Below are positions 1 to 9,142 of a stretch of DNA of 64,000 nt, piece after piece. Under the pieces are notes generated by a model that did no database searches, was not told the DNA's origin, and saw nothing but the letters and a program-made list of their open reading frames with translations. Position 1 is the stretch's first letter; each line of letters starts with the position of its first letter. This stretch comes from Sphingomonas sp. 35-24ZXX. Lineage in GTDB: Bacteria; Pseudomonadota; Alphaproteobacteria; Sphingomonadales; Sphingomonadaceae. A program made the translations under genes and the position numbers. Where the stretch lies: NCBI RefSeq assembly GCF_000786215.1, contig NZ_JROG01000004.1:124001-188000 (forward strand). The letters are read 5' to 3'.

Positions 1-965
1 GACAGCCGGGTTTCGCCGATCATGTCTGTGTCGATCGAGACCGGTCGGTTGAGCACGGTGATCGCCGTCTGCGGATCGCGCTGGTTGATCGCGTCGATCG
101 CGCGGAAATTGCGGATCATGCGCTGGGTCACGCCGTCGCTGGATGCCACCAGCCGGTCGGCGCGCGCGAACAGTGCCCCTGCGGTGGCAAAATCGCCGAG
201 GTTCGATTGCTGAAGCGCCTGGTTGGCCAGGAACTCGGCGGTGCGCTCGGTGCTGCCCTGCTCGCGCGCGGCGAGCGTCTCGAAGAACTCGGCCGATTCG
301 GCATAGGCGCCGTAATTGTTGCGAACATAAGCCTCGACCCGCGCCGATCCCTCGTCGAGCGTGCCGGCCTGGATGCGCGCGAACGCGGCCGGATCGCTGA
401 CGCTGGTGGTGGCCACGTCCACGGTGCCGACCGCAGCCCGGTCGGTGATCAGCGAGACCAGCGCCAGCTTGAGCGCGGAATCATAGCCCGACAGACCCTC
501 CGCCACGAACACCGTGTCGCCGCGCACGGCAATATAGACGCGGTAGTCGACCGATGCCTTGGGGTCGCTGCATTCGATCACGGTGGCGCCGCCCACGCCT
601 TCGACCTCGGTCACCTGCCTAGCGCCGCAGGTCAGCCGGGTGGCGAGCATCTGGAGATAGGCCTCCAGCCGGTCACCCTCGCCGCCGCGCAGCGCATAGA
701 GCGATGCGACCGGACTGGCGGCATCGCGGCACACCACCCGGTAGCCGCGATCGAACATGCTGGTCAGCACGGCATCGGTCGGCCGGTATTGCGCGGTGCA
801 CAGCACGCCTGCGGTTCCGACGCGGAAGCTGTCGCGCAGCGCGATCGACTGTTCGCCCTGCGCATAGGCTGGGGACGCCATGGCCGCAGCCAGCGCCAGC
901 ATCGCGCACCCGGCCTGCCGGGCGGAGCGCCGCAGGGCGCGGGGCAGAAACGGGGTGCGGATCAT
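1..965 (-). CDS. Exported protein of the two-partner secretion operon, partial (C-terminus beyond window)
   Basis: This reading frame starts at an ATG at 965 and stays open to base 1, so 321 codons are visible and the C-terminus lies outside the window. The first ~36 residues are a signal peptide: several arginines, then the hydrophobic run MLALAAAMASPAYA, with likely cleavage after AYA. The next ~180 residues contain four or more cysteines and resemble no family I can name. From about residue 220 the helical, alanine-rich text (ESAEFFETLAAREQG, LANQALQQSNLGDFATAGAL) looks like tetratricopeptide repeats. Its start overlaps the stop of the TpsA gene by ATGA, so it is probably translationally coupled to it. 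In sphingomonads and cyanobacteria, TPR proteins ending in a CHAT caspase-like protease domain are often found beside two-partner secretion genes. That is the best guess here, but the CHAT part is not visible and the assignment is inference. Confidence 0.7.
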   Translation of the reverse strand, partial: MIRTPFLPRALRRSARQAGCAMLALAAAMASPAYAQGEQSIALRDSFRVGTAGVLCTAQYRPTDAVLTSMFDRGYRVVCRDAASPVASLYALRGGEGDRLEAYLQMLATRLTCGARQVTEVEGVGGATVIECSDPKASVDYRVYIAVRGDTVFVAEGLSGYDSALKLALVSLITDRAAVGTVDVATTSVSDPAAFARIQAGTLDEGSARVEAYVRNNYGAYAESAEFFETLAAREQGSTERTAEFLANQALQQSNLGDFATAGALFARADRLVASSDGVTQRMIRNFRAIDAINQRDPQTAITVLNRPVSIDTDMIGETRL

Positions 966-3900
966 GGCTGTCCTCCGGTATCGGGCGCGGGATTGGGAAG
1001 CGGCTGGTCGAGCTGCAGGTTGGGGTTGCCGCCGCTGGTTACCGGCTCGTCGATGATCGGCTCGACGCCCAGTCGGCGAGTGTTGACGATGGTGACCGGC
1101 GGCATGATCGGACGGCGCGGAGCCGCTTCGCCGCGGGCTGCCTCTTCGGCCGCTGCCTCGGCCTCTTCCTGCTCGCGCTCGGCCTCGCGTTCGGCAGCAG
1201 GCTTGGGCGGAGGCGGTCCGGCATGGACCACGACCGTCGGGCTCTGCTCGCTGATGCCGCCACCACCGCAGCTTGCGGCGCTGAGCAGGCAGCCATTGAC
1301 GCTGGAATTGGCGGTAAAGCCGGTGATGGTCGATGGGCCATCCTGTCCGGCACTGGTCGAGCGCGGGAAGATCAGGTCGCGGACCGAGGTGCCGTTGCGG
1401 ACGATGTCGCCGGTGTCGAGCAGCTGGCCGTAGATCACCAGATCGATCGGGCTGGTGGTGCTGCTTTGCGACGAACGCGGCACGATCTCGAAGCTGCCGA
1501 CGCGGCCGAAGAACCCGGCATTGAGCAGGCTGGTGCCGGTGTTCTGGATCAGCAAGGTGCTGCCGACGTTGAACTGCAGCCGCGATGCCTGGATCACGCC
1601 ATCGGGCCGCGAGGTCGCGATCGGCAGGCCGAGCGCGGTGTCGCGTCCGGTGAAGTTGACGTTCTCCGCCAGCCTGCCGAGCAGCTCGGCGCTGGCGATA
1701 TGGATGTTGTTCGCACTGATCGACAGCGTGCCCCCTGGCGAGCTGCCATTGAGGAAGAGACCGCCGGTATCCGCATTGATTTCCACCCGTCCGGCATTGA
1801 GCGCGACGCGGTTGGTGGTGGCCATCGAATTGAACACGGCATTGCCGTTGACCCGGATGGTGCCGGACGTGTTGATCGTCAGGCTGCCCTCGGAGCCATT
1901 GAGGTTGACGCCGCTAGTCGCCGCCGATCCGTTCATCGTCAGCGCGCGGATCTCGACCCCGGTGCCCGTCGAGGAGACATTGGGCGCATTGATCACGATG
2001 TTCTGCGCGCGGATGCGTGCGATTTCGCTGCCGTCGAGCGTGTAGCCGCTGGTGCTGCTCTGGCTGTCACCGCTGCCGCCGATGATCACCGCGCCGCTGC
2101 GGTTGGCGGTCAGGGTCAGCGTGCCGGTGCTGGCGTTGCCGAGGCCCCCTGCCTGCGAGAAGGCGATATCGGCCGAACTGATCGCGATCGTCGGTGCGAC
2201 CGCGAGCCCGCCGAACACGGCGGTGCCGCCGACATCCAGGCTGATGCGGGTGCCCGCCTGGATCGCGCTGCTCGCCGAGAAGCCGCCGGTGGAGGCGGAG
2301 AGCAGCGTGCCGGTGGTGACCGGCCCACCGATCGAGACGCTGCCGCCCACACGCACCGGCGTGGCCGCCAGCAGCGCGTTGAGATCGATCGTCGAGATGA
2401 GGCCGGTGGGCGAGATGGCCGAGCTGTTCGAGATCAGCGTCGTGCCTGTCGTGCCGGTGCTGATCGCGCCGGTGTTCACCGATTGCGCGGAGAGCAGCAG
2501 CGCCGACGTGCCGGTGGTGACATTGCCGGTGTTGAGGCTTCCGGTCATCGCCGCTGCCAGGATGGCGTTGGTCGCCTGCAGCGCGCCGGTGGTGACCGTG
2601 CCGCCGCGCACGCGGATCTCGTTGGTCGAGGTGATCGCGCCGGTGGTCAGGCCCTGGGTGCTGCGCAGGAAGGCGCTACCGCCCGCGGTGATCGCTCCGG
2701 TGGTGATGCTGACGGCATTGCCGAGGTTGCCCTGGCCGTCATCCGATCCGATCCCGAGCAGGCCGAAGCTGTCGATGGTGCCGGTGACGATCGTGCCTTG
2801 TGCGCCGAGGCCGATGCTGAAGCCGTTGGGCGACGTGCCCGCTCCGGTGGTGCGCAGGTTGCCCAGCGTCATGTTGCCGCCCACCGTGGTGCCGATCCAT
2901 GTGCCAGCGGTGATATTGCCGCCGGTGACCGATCCGGTCGCGCTGAACTGCGTGTTCGCCGACGAGGTCAGCGTGCCGAAGGTCAGGTTGCCGGCGGTGG
3001 CCGCCGTCGCGATCGCACCGGCGGTACTGGTGACGTTGGTCAGCGAAATCGCGGTACCGCCGATGTTCACCGTGCCGCCGGTGATCGCGCCGGTCGAGGT
3101 GAAGCTTGCCGCCCGCGAGCGCAGTTGCGCCGCGCCGGTGGTGGTCACGCCGCCGATGCTGACGGCACCCTGACCGTCGACCGAGACCTGGCTGCCCGCC
3201 AGCGTTCCAGCCGCGATTGTGCCGGTGGTGGTCTGCAGCGTCACGGCCCCGCCTGCAGCGATGTTGCCAGCAGCCAGATTGCCGTTGGTGGCATTGAGGA
3301 AGGTGAACAGCGAGGAAGTGATCGCCTGGGCCGCGATGCTGTTGGCGGTGATGTTCACGCGGCCGCCATTGGCGGTCATCGCGCCGGTGGTGCTGAACGC
3401 CGTACCGATGCCCGCCAGCACGTTGCCGGACTGGATCGGGCCGTTGACGGCCAGGCTGCCCAAGGTGCGGACCGGTGCGGCGGCAAAGATCGGCGCTGGA
3501 TCGCCACCGACGAACGAGACATTGCCGCCCGCGTCGCCGCTTCCACCACCGCTGCCGCCGCCGAGCAGCGACGCCATCGACGAATTGCCGACATAGAAGA
3601 AGCGGTCGCTTCCGGTGGCCGTGCTGACGCCGCCGTTGATCTGGATGTTGCCATCCACCAGCAGGACGGCGCTTTCGCCGGTCGAGAGCGCGCCAGAGGT
3701 GAACGTGCCCCGGCCGATGACGCCGATGTTGCGCGCCGACTGGATTGCGCCGACCTGGATATTCTGTCCGCTGACCAGGCCCACCCCGAAGAAGGTGCCG
3801 GGCAGCACTCCGCGCGTGACGATGGCGCCGCCGGTGATGCTGCCGGTGGCCGTGACGCCGAGATCGATGCCCGAATCAACGTCGCCGAAGGTGATCGACC

Positions 3901-6900
3901 CTGCAGCTGCCAGGTCGGTTTCTGCGCCGGAGCGGGTATTGCCCACCGCGATATTGCCGCCCAGCGTCTCGAGCGCGATATAGGTCCCCGCGCTGAGATT
4001 GCCGATGGTCATGTTGCCCGCCTGGACCAGCAGGTCGATATAGCCGGTGCTGGAGGTCGCGGTAGTCAGCGTGAGGCCGTTGGCTGCGGTCATCGCGATG
4101 AAGTTGGCGGCGCTGATGATGCCCGCGTTGATCGCGCCGCTGGTCGAGGTGAGGTTGATGTGGTTGCCCGACGTGACGTTGCCCAGCGTCAGCGACGCGC
4201 CCTGCATGCCGATCACCCCGCCCGCATTGATGTTGCGCAGCGTGATCGCGCCGGTTCCGACCGCGGTCAGGCTGCCGGCTGTCACGAAGTTGGCGGTCAC
4301 GGTGATGGCGCCTGCCGACTGCAGGTCGACCGCGCCTGCGGTAATCGTCCCGACGTTCGCCGGCGCGGTGATCACCGTATCGGGCACGAAGACGCCTGCG
4401 CGCACGCCAAACGCGCCCGCATTGACCGCGCCGTTGTTGACCAGCACTGAAAGCTGGCCCGGGGTCACATAGGTGAAGCTGTTGGTGATGTTGGCCACGC
4501 CATCGGTGATGCGCACGAAGTCTTCGACGATGCCCACCGGATTGGGCGCATCGCCGGCGATGTTGACCACCAGGCTGCCGATCTGTGCATCGGCATTGCG
4601 GATCTCGACGTTCGAACCGGTGCCGTAGAGGTTAAGGCCCCGTGACGAGCCCGTCCCGCCGACGCCGCGCGTCGTGGCCAGCAGATCGCCGGCCTGCAGG
4701 CGTCCGCGATTGGCGGGGATCATGAACCGATCGGTGATCGCGAACGCAAACCCTCCGCCGATCCCGTTGCCGCCCGCACCCAGGATCGCGCCTGCGCCGC
4801 CGTTGCCGCCAAAGCCGTCCGCGACCATCGTGCCATTGCGCATATCGACCAAAGCACCGCGCACCAGCAGCACGTTGGCACCGCCTTCGCCCACGCCGCC
4901 CGCGCCGCCGTTGCCCGCCAGGGTCGTGCCGGTACCGCTTACGCCGCCGGTGCCGCCGAAGCCGCTGGCATCGGCCACCGCATCGAGCAATCGCATCGTG
5001 CCGACATTCGCCGTCACTGTGCCGGTTCCGCTTTCGGTGCCGAACTGGTTGAACCCGCCCAGCGCGATGCCGCCAGCGCCGCCTGCTCCGCCTGCGCCAG
5101 CGGTGCCGACGCCGCCTGCACCACCTGCGCCGGCAAAGGCCCTGGTGGTGATCTGCAGATTGTTGATGTCGAGCTGGCCATTGCCCGCCGCTGCGGTCGC
5201 AATGGTGAGGCCGCCCGTGGCGTTGCCGCCGACGCCGCCGGCGCCGCCAACCGTGCCGCTGGCTCCGGTGCCGCCGGTGCCGCCGAATGCATCGGCAGAC
5301 AGGAAGATATCATTGAAATCGAGCAAGCCGGTCACCGCGCCGCTGCCGGCGAAGATCGAGGCACGGCCGCCAGTGCCATTGCCGCCGGAACCGCCCAGCG
5401 CGCCATTGCCGCCGCGGCCGACGGCGCCGATGAACACGTTCTGCCCTACCATCTGCGTGCCATCGGAACCGAGGCGCGATATGCCGCCGGTTCCGTTGCC
5501 GCCATTGCCGGCGACCAGCGATTCCCCGCCAAAGCCGTCTGCGGCCATGCTGATATCGCCGCCAAAGGCAAAGCTGGCGATGACACCGATGGTGCCGACT
5601 TCGCTGAGGCCGCCGATGCCGGTGCCGCCATTGCCGGTCTGTGCCGAGCCGCCGAAGCCGTTGGCCACCATCGTCAGCGTGCTGCCCAGGTTGATGCTGG
5701 CTCCGCCTGCGCCGCCCACGACCACGGCCGTACGCCCGCCGGTGGCGTTGCCGCCGTTGCCGGTAAGCGTGCTTTCGCCGCCAAAGGCGGATGCATCGAG
5801 CGATACGCCCCCGGTCACTGTGACGGTGCCCGATGCCGAATCGATCAGCGCCGAACCGCCCAGGGCATCGGCGATGGTGCCCGTGACGGCAGAACCGACG
5901 CCTGCGATCGCGTTGGCGAGCAGGCTGCCGTTGACGCGGATCAGGCTGCCTGCGCCCGATGCGTTGACGAACACCGATCCACCGGTGGCGGCAGCTGCGT
6001 TGCCCGCACCGCTATCGACATTGCCGCTGAGCGCCTGCGCGGAGAGGAAGGTATCCTGGTTGAGCACCATCTGGCCGGTGCCCTGGGTGAGCAGGCTGGT
6101 GGTGCCGCCGATCGCGGCCCCGCTGTTGGCGCCGCCGGATACCGATCCGCCAAAGGCATTGGCCCTGGCCGTCGTGATCCCGCCGACGCTGACCGATCCG
6201 TTGTTGGCAAAGATCTGCGCGGTGCCGCCATCGCCGAGGCCGCCGACGTTGCCGGTGCCCGATGCGTTGCCGCCAAAGCCTTCAGCGCTGACATCGGCAA
6301 CGCCTGCGATCTGGATGATGCCGCCGGGGATCGAACCGATGATCGCCTGGCCGCCGATGCCGTCGCCGCCCGAGCCGATCCCGATCGAACTGCCGCCATT
6401 GCCGTCTGCATTGGCGGTGCCGACGCCGCCGATCGCCAGCGTGCCGGCGCCCGCACCCAGATTGGCGAGGCCGCCGGTGCCGATGCCGCCGCGCAGGCCG
6501 CCCACGTTGCTGCCGCCAAAGCCGCGGGCATCGACCGTCGCATCGCCGGTGATGGTGATGGTGCGATCGTTGACCGCGATGCGGACATCGCCGCCGGTGC
6601 CATTGCCGGCAATGCCATCGCCGCCGCCGGAGTTGTCATGGCCCTGGCCCGTCGCGCGGACCAGCGCGTTGCCGATGATCGAGATGGTGCCGCCGGTGTT
6701 CTGCGAGATCGAGGCCGCGCCGCCAGTGCCGTTGCCACCATCGATCCCGGTCACGCCCGAGCTGAACACCGCGCCATTGGCGTTGATATCGACGTCGCCG
6801 TTGATCGTGATCGCGCCACTGGCCAGCGCCACGATCTGCGCGGTGCCGCCAAGGCCGTTGCCAGAGCCGCCCCGGCCCGATGTGATGGCATTGCCGCCCA

Positions 6901-9142
6901 CGCCGCCGGCACTTATGTTGAGCGCGTGCAGCGTCATCGTGCCGCTGGTCGCGGTGTTCACAAGCGCCAGGCCGCCGCTGCCATTGCCGCCGACGGTACC
7001 CTGTCCGCCAAGACCCAGCGCCTCGACGGTCGACGAACCGGCTACCGTGATCGAACCGCCTGCACCGTTGATGAAGATCTGCGCCGTACCGCCGGTGGCC
7101 GCGCCACCGTTGCCACCTGCCGTATTGCCGGAACCGCCGCTGCCGGTCGCCTGCAACAGGACATTTGCGCCCGCCGTGGTGATGCCGCCTGCGCTGAACG
7201 CGCCGAACTGCGTGGTGCCGCCGGTGGCCGCGCCGCCTGTGCCGGTCGCAAAGTTGGTGGCACCGCCAAAGCCGAATGCAGTCAGATGCAGGTTGCCGCT
7301 GACGCTGGCGCTGCCGCCGGTGCCCGCTCCGAAGGTCGCGATCCCGCCGGTCGCTGCGCCGCCATTGCCAAAGGCAGAGTTGCCGCCAACGGCTTCGGCG
7401 TTGAGGGTGGCGGTGCCGATGATCGAAAGCGAATTGCCGCTGGTGGCCGCCGTGCCGCCAGCCCCAATGCGGATCGTGCCGCCGAAGGCTGCGCCGCCGG
7501 TGCCGGTGCCGAAATCATTGCTGCCAAAGCCGTTGACCGATGCGTTGAGGTTGCCGCCGATGGCCAGCACACCGTTGGAATCGAGACTGCTGAACTGGAT
7601 CGTTCCGCCGCGGCCAAAATTGCTGCCAATCCCGGTGGTGCCGGCGAGACCGGCGACGCCCTCGGCAGTCGCGCTGACATTGCCGGTGATGTCGATCCGC
7701 CCGCCGCTCAGCGTCCGCACGTTGATGTTGCCGCCGGTCCCGCTGCCGACCGAACCGGTTGCCACGTTGCTGCCGCCCAGTGCGCTCGCATTCAGCGAGA
7801 CGTTGCCCGCAACGGTGATCCGGCCATTGTTCTGCGACAACAGATTGAGGTTGCCGCCGACGGCATTCTCGCCGCTGCCAAAGGCGGTGACGGCGGTCGA
7901 TGCGTTCAGATTGCGGCCAAATTGCACAATGCCGGTGGCCGACTGGCTCTGGATGTTCAGCAATTGCCGGGCGTAAAGATCGGTATCGCCGGCAAAGGTG
8001 ACGGGCGATCCCGCCACAATCGACAGGGCGTTTGCCGAGGCCGCATTGAACGCCGAGGTGAAATTGCCGCCCGAGATCAGCACGCTCGATGTTTGCGCCG
8101 GATTGACCCGGTTGGCGGTATCGATGTTGTCGCCGAACACGTTGTAGCCCGAAGACAATATGATCGAGTTGCCGACCGCATTGGCCGCGCCTGCAATATC
8201 GAAGCCCAATTGGCTGCCGCCGGTGATCGCCATGGTGATGGCGTTGTTCTTGGGCACCGCCACCATGTAGATGCGATGGTTGTCGCCCGCGCCGCTGCTG
8301 GCAGGGCCCGTGGTGCTGCCGCTATGGGTGATCGCGGTGTTGCCCGCCGCAGAATCACCATTGGTGCCAGTGGTCACCTGGATATCGAACAGGCCGCCGC
8401 TGCCGAAGGTGATGGTGGCAGCTTCTGCACCGACATAGGCGGCGGTTCCGTTGACGTTGACGCTGCCATTCTGGCGGATGATCGGCGCGACCATCGCGAC
8501 ATAGCTGTTCTGCGGCGTCAGGCGCACCTGCGCGCCGGCATCGACCTGAACATAGCTGGTGGCCGATGCCGCAGGGCCCAGGGTCAGCGAGCCGCCTGCG
8601 TTGATGAAGTTGCCGGCGCCGTCGCGCACCGGATCGGCGCTGGTCAGCAGCAGGCCGCCGACATCGATCACACCGGTCGCGCCGATGACGATGCCGCCGG
8701 GGCTGTAGAAATAGACGTTACCCCCCGAAACCAGCCCTGCACCGGTCTGCAGCTGGCTGATGATCGTGCCGTTCATTGCGATCGCGCGGGTGGGATCGGT
8801 CGGGATGATGCGGTTGAGCACCGTGAACTGGTTCTGCGCGGTGGGATTGTTGCGGAAGAACGCGGTGCGGCCGTTGGGCAGGAAGTTGATCACCCCGCCG
8901 CCGATGGCGGTGTCGTTGGTGGTCCAGTTGATCACCGCCTGGTTGGTATCGACGCGGATATTGTCCTGGCCGGTGGTGCGGTTGATCACTACCCCGCCCG
9001 ACACCACGGTCGGGGTCCCCTCGAACGCCTGCGCATGCGCGCTGCCCGATCCTGCGAAGGTGAGGCCCGTGGCCAGGGCCAGCGCGGAGGTCGCCTTCGC
9101 CAGCGTGACGCGGCGCGCGAACAAGGTGCGGTTATCAGCCAT
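962..9142 (-). CDS. TpsA-type large exoprotein with filamentous haemagglutinin N-terminal domain (2726 aa)
   Basis: A predicted secreted beta-helical exoprotein exported across the outer membrane by the TpsB encoded just upstream. A signal peptide spans residues 1-38 (cleavage at AHA-QA). A haemagglutinin-type secretion domain spans about 40-175, with the recognisable stretches FLPNGRTAFF and YFYSPGGIVIGATGVIDVGG. Residues ~440-1470 are extremely glycine-rich, with recurring GGNGGxATGG-like units. Residues ~1470-2500 are Thr/Gly/Ala-rich short beta-strand repeats (TTGAIT, AGNITAG). The C-terminal ~110 residues differ: two nearby cysteines (CLLSAASC), a proline run, a Glu/Ala-rich helix and a Pro/Asn tail. 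No enzymatic domain is visible. The likely role is surface adhesion, biofilm or contact, by family analogy only. It overlaps tpsB upstream and the next gene downstream by ATGA each. Confidence 0.85.
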   Translation of the reverse strand: MADNRTLFARRVTLAKATSALALATGLTFAGSGSAHAQAFEGTPTVVSGGVVINRTTGQDNIRVDTNQAVINWTTNDTAIGGGVINFLPNGRTAFFRNNPTAQNQFTVLNRIIPTDPTRAIAMNGTIISQLQTGAGLVSGGNVYFYSPGGIVIGATGVIDVGGLLLTSADPVRDGAGNFINAGGSLTLGPAASATSYVQVDAGAQVRLTPQNSYVAMVAPIIRQNGSVNVNGTAAYVGAEAATITFGSGGLFDIQVTTGTNGDSAAGNTAITHSGSTTGPASSGAGDNHRIYMVAVPKNNAITMAITGGSQLGFDIAGAANAVGNSIILSSGYNVFGDNIDTANRVNPAQTSSVLISGGNFTSAFNAASANALSIVAGSPVTFAGDTDLYARQLLNIQSQSATGIVQFGRNLNASTAVTAFGSGENAVGGNLNLLSQNNGRITVAGNVSLNASALGGSNVATGSVGSGTGGNINVRTLSGGRIDITGNVSATAEGVAGLAGTTGIGSNFGRGGTIQFSSLDSNGVLAIGGNLNASVNGFGSNDFGTGTGGAAFGGTIRIGAGGTAATSGNSLSIIGTATLNAEAVGGNSAFGNGGAATGGIATFGAGTGGSASVSGNLHLTAFGFGGATNFATGTGGAATGGTTQFGAFSAGGITTAGANVLLQATGSGGSGNTAGGNGGAATGGTAQIFINGAGGSITVAGSSTVEALGLGGQGTVGGNGSGGLALVNTATSGTMTLHALNISAGGVGGNAITSGRGGSGNGLGGTAQIVALASGAITINGDVDINANGAVFSSGVTGIDGGNGTGGAASISQNTGGTISIIGNALVRATGQGHDNSGGGDGIAGNGTGGDVRIAVNDRTITITGDATVDARGFGGSNVGGLRGGIGTGGLANLGAGAGTLAIGGVGTANADGNGGSSIGIGSGGDGIGGQAIIGSIPGGIIQIAGVADVSAEGFGGNASGTGNVGGLGDGGTAQIFANNGSVSVGGITTARANAFGGSVSGGANSGAAIGGTTSLLTQGTGQMVLNQDTFLSAQALSGNVDSGAGNAAAATGGSVFVNASGAGSLIRVNGSLLANAIAGVGSAVTGTIADALGGSALIDSASGTVTVTGGVSLDASAFGGESTLTGNGGNATGGRTAVVVGGAGGASINLGSTLTMVANGFGGSAQTGNGGTGIGGLSEVGTIGVIASFAFGGDISMAADGFGGESLVAGNGGNGTGGISRLGSDGTQMVGQNVFIGAVGRGGNGALGGSGGNGTGGRASIFAGSGAVTGLLDFNDIFLSADAFGGTGGTGASGTVGGAGGVGGNATGGLTIATAAAGNGQLDINNLQITTRAFAGAGGAGGVGTAGAGGAGGAGGIALGGFNQFGTESGTGTVTANVGTMRLLDAVADASGFGGTGGVSGTGTTLAGNGGAGGVGEGGANVLLVRGALVDMRNGTMVADGFGGNGGAGAILGAGGNGIGGGFAFAITDRFMIPANRGRLQAGDLLATTRGVGGTGSSRGLNLYGTGSNVEIRNADAQIGSLVVNIAGDAPNPVGIVEDFVRITDGVANITNSFTYVTPGQLSVLVNNGAVNAGAFGVRAGVFVPDTVITAPANVGTITAGAVDLQSAGAITVTANFVTAGSLTAVGTGAITLRNINAGGVIGMQGASLTLGNVTSGNHINLTSTSGAINAGIISAANFIAMTAANGLTLTTATSSTGYIDLLVQAGNMTIGNLSAGTYIALETLGGNIAVGNTRSGAETDLAAAGSITFGDVDSGIDLGVTATGSITGGAIVTRGVLPGTFFGVGLVSGQNIQVGAIQSARNIGVIGRGTFTSGALSTGESAVLLVDGNIQINGGVSTATGSDRFFYVGNSSMASLLGGGSGGGSGDAGGNVSFVGGDPAPIFAAAPVRTLGSLAVNGPIQSGNVLAGIGTAFSTTGAMTANGGRVNITANSIAAQAITSSLFTFLNATNGNLAAGNIAAGGAVTLQTTTGTIAAGTLAGSQVSVDGQGAVSIGGVTTTGAAQLRSRAASFTSTGAITGGTVNIGGTAISLTNVTSTAGAIATAATAGNLTFGTLTSSANTQFSATGSVTGGNITAGTWIGTTVGGNMTLGNLRTTGAGTSPNGFSIGLGAQGTIVTGTIDSFGLLGIGSDDGQGNLGNAVSITTGAITAGGSAFLRSTQGLTTGAITSTNEIRVRGGTVTTGALQATNAILAAAMTGSLNTGNVTTGTSALLLSAQSVNTGAISTGTTGTTLISNSSAISPTGLISTIDLNALLAATPVRVGGSVSIGGPVTTGTLLSASTGGFSASSAIQAGTRISLDVGGTAVFGGLAVAPTIAISSADIAFSQAGGLGNASTGTLTLTANRSGAVIIGGSGDSQSSTSGYTLDGSEIARIRAQNIVINAPNVSSTGTGVEIRALTMNGSAATSGVNLNGSEGSLTINTSGTIRVNGNAVFNSMATTNRVALNAGRVEINADTGGLFLNGSSPGGTLSISANNIHIASAELLGRLAENVNFTGRDTALGLPIATSRPDGVIQASRLQFNVGSTLLIQNTGTSLLNAGFFGRVGSFEIVPRSSQSSTTSPIDLVIYGQLLDTGDIVRNGTSVRDLIFPRSTSAGQDGPSTITGFTANSSVNGCLLSAASCGGGGISEQSPTVVVHAGPPPPKPAAEREAEREQEEAEAAAEEAARGEAAPRRPIMPPVTIVNTRRLGVEPIIDEPVTSGGNPNLQLDQPLPNPAPDTGGQP

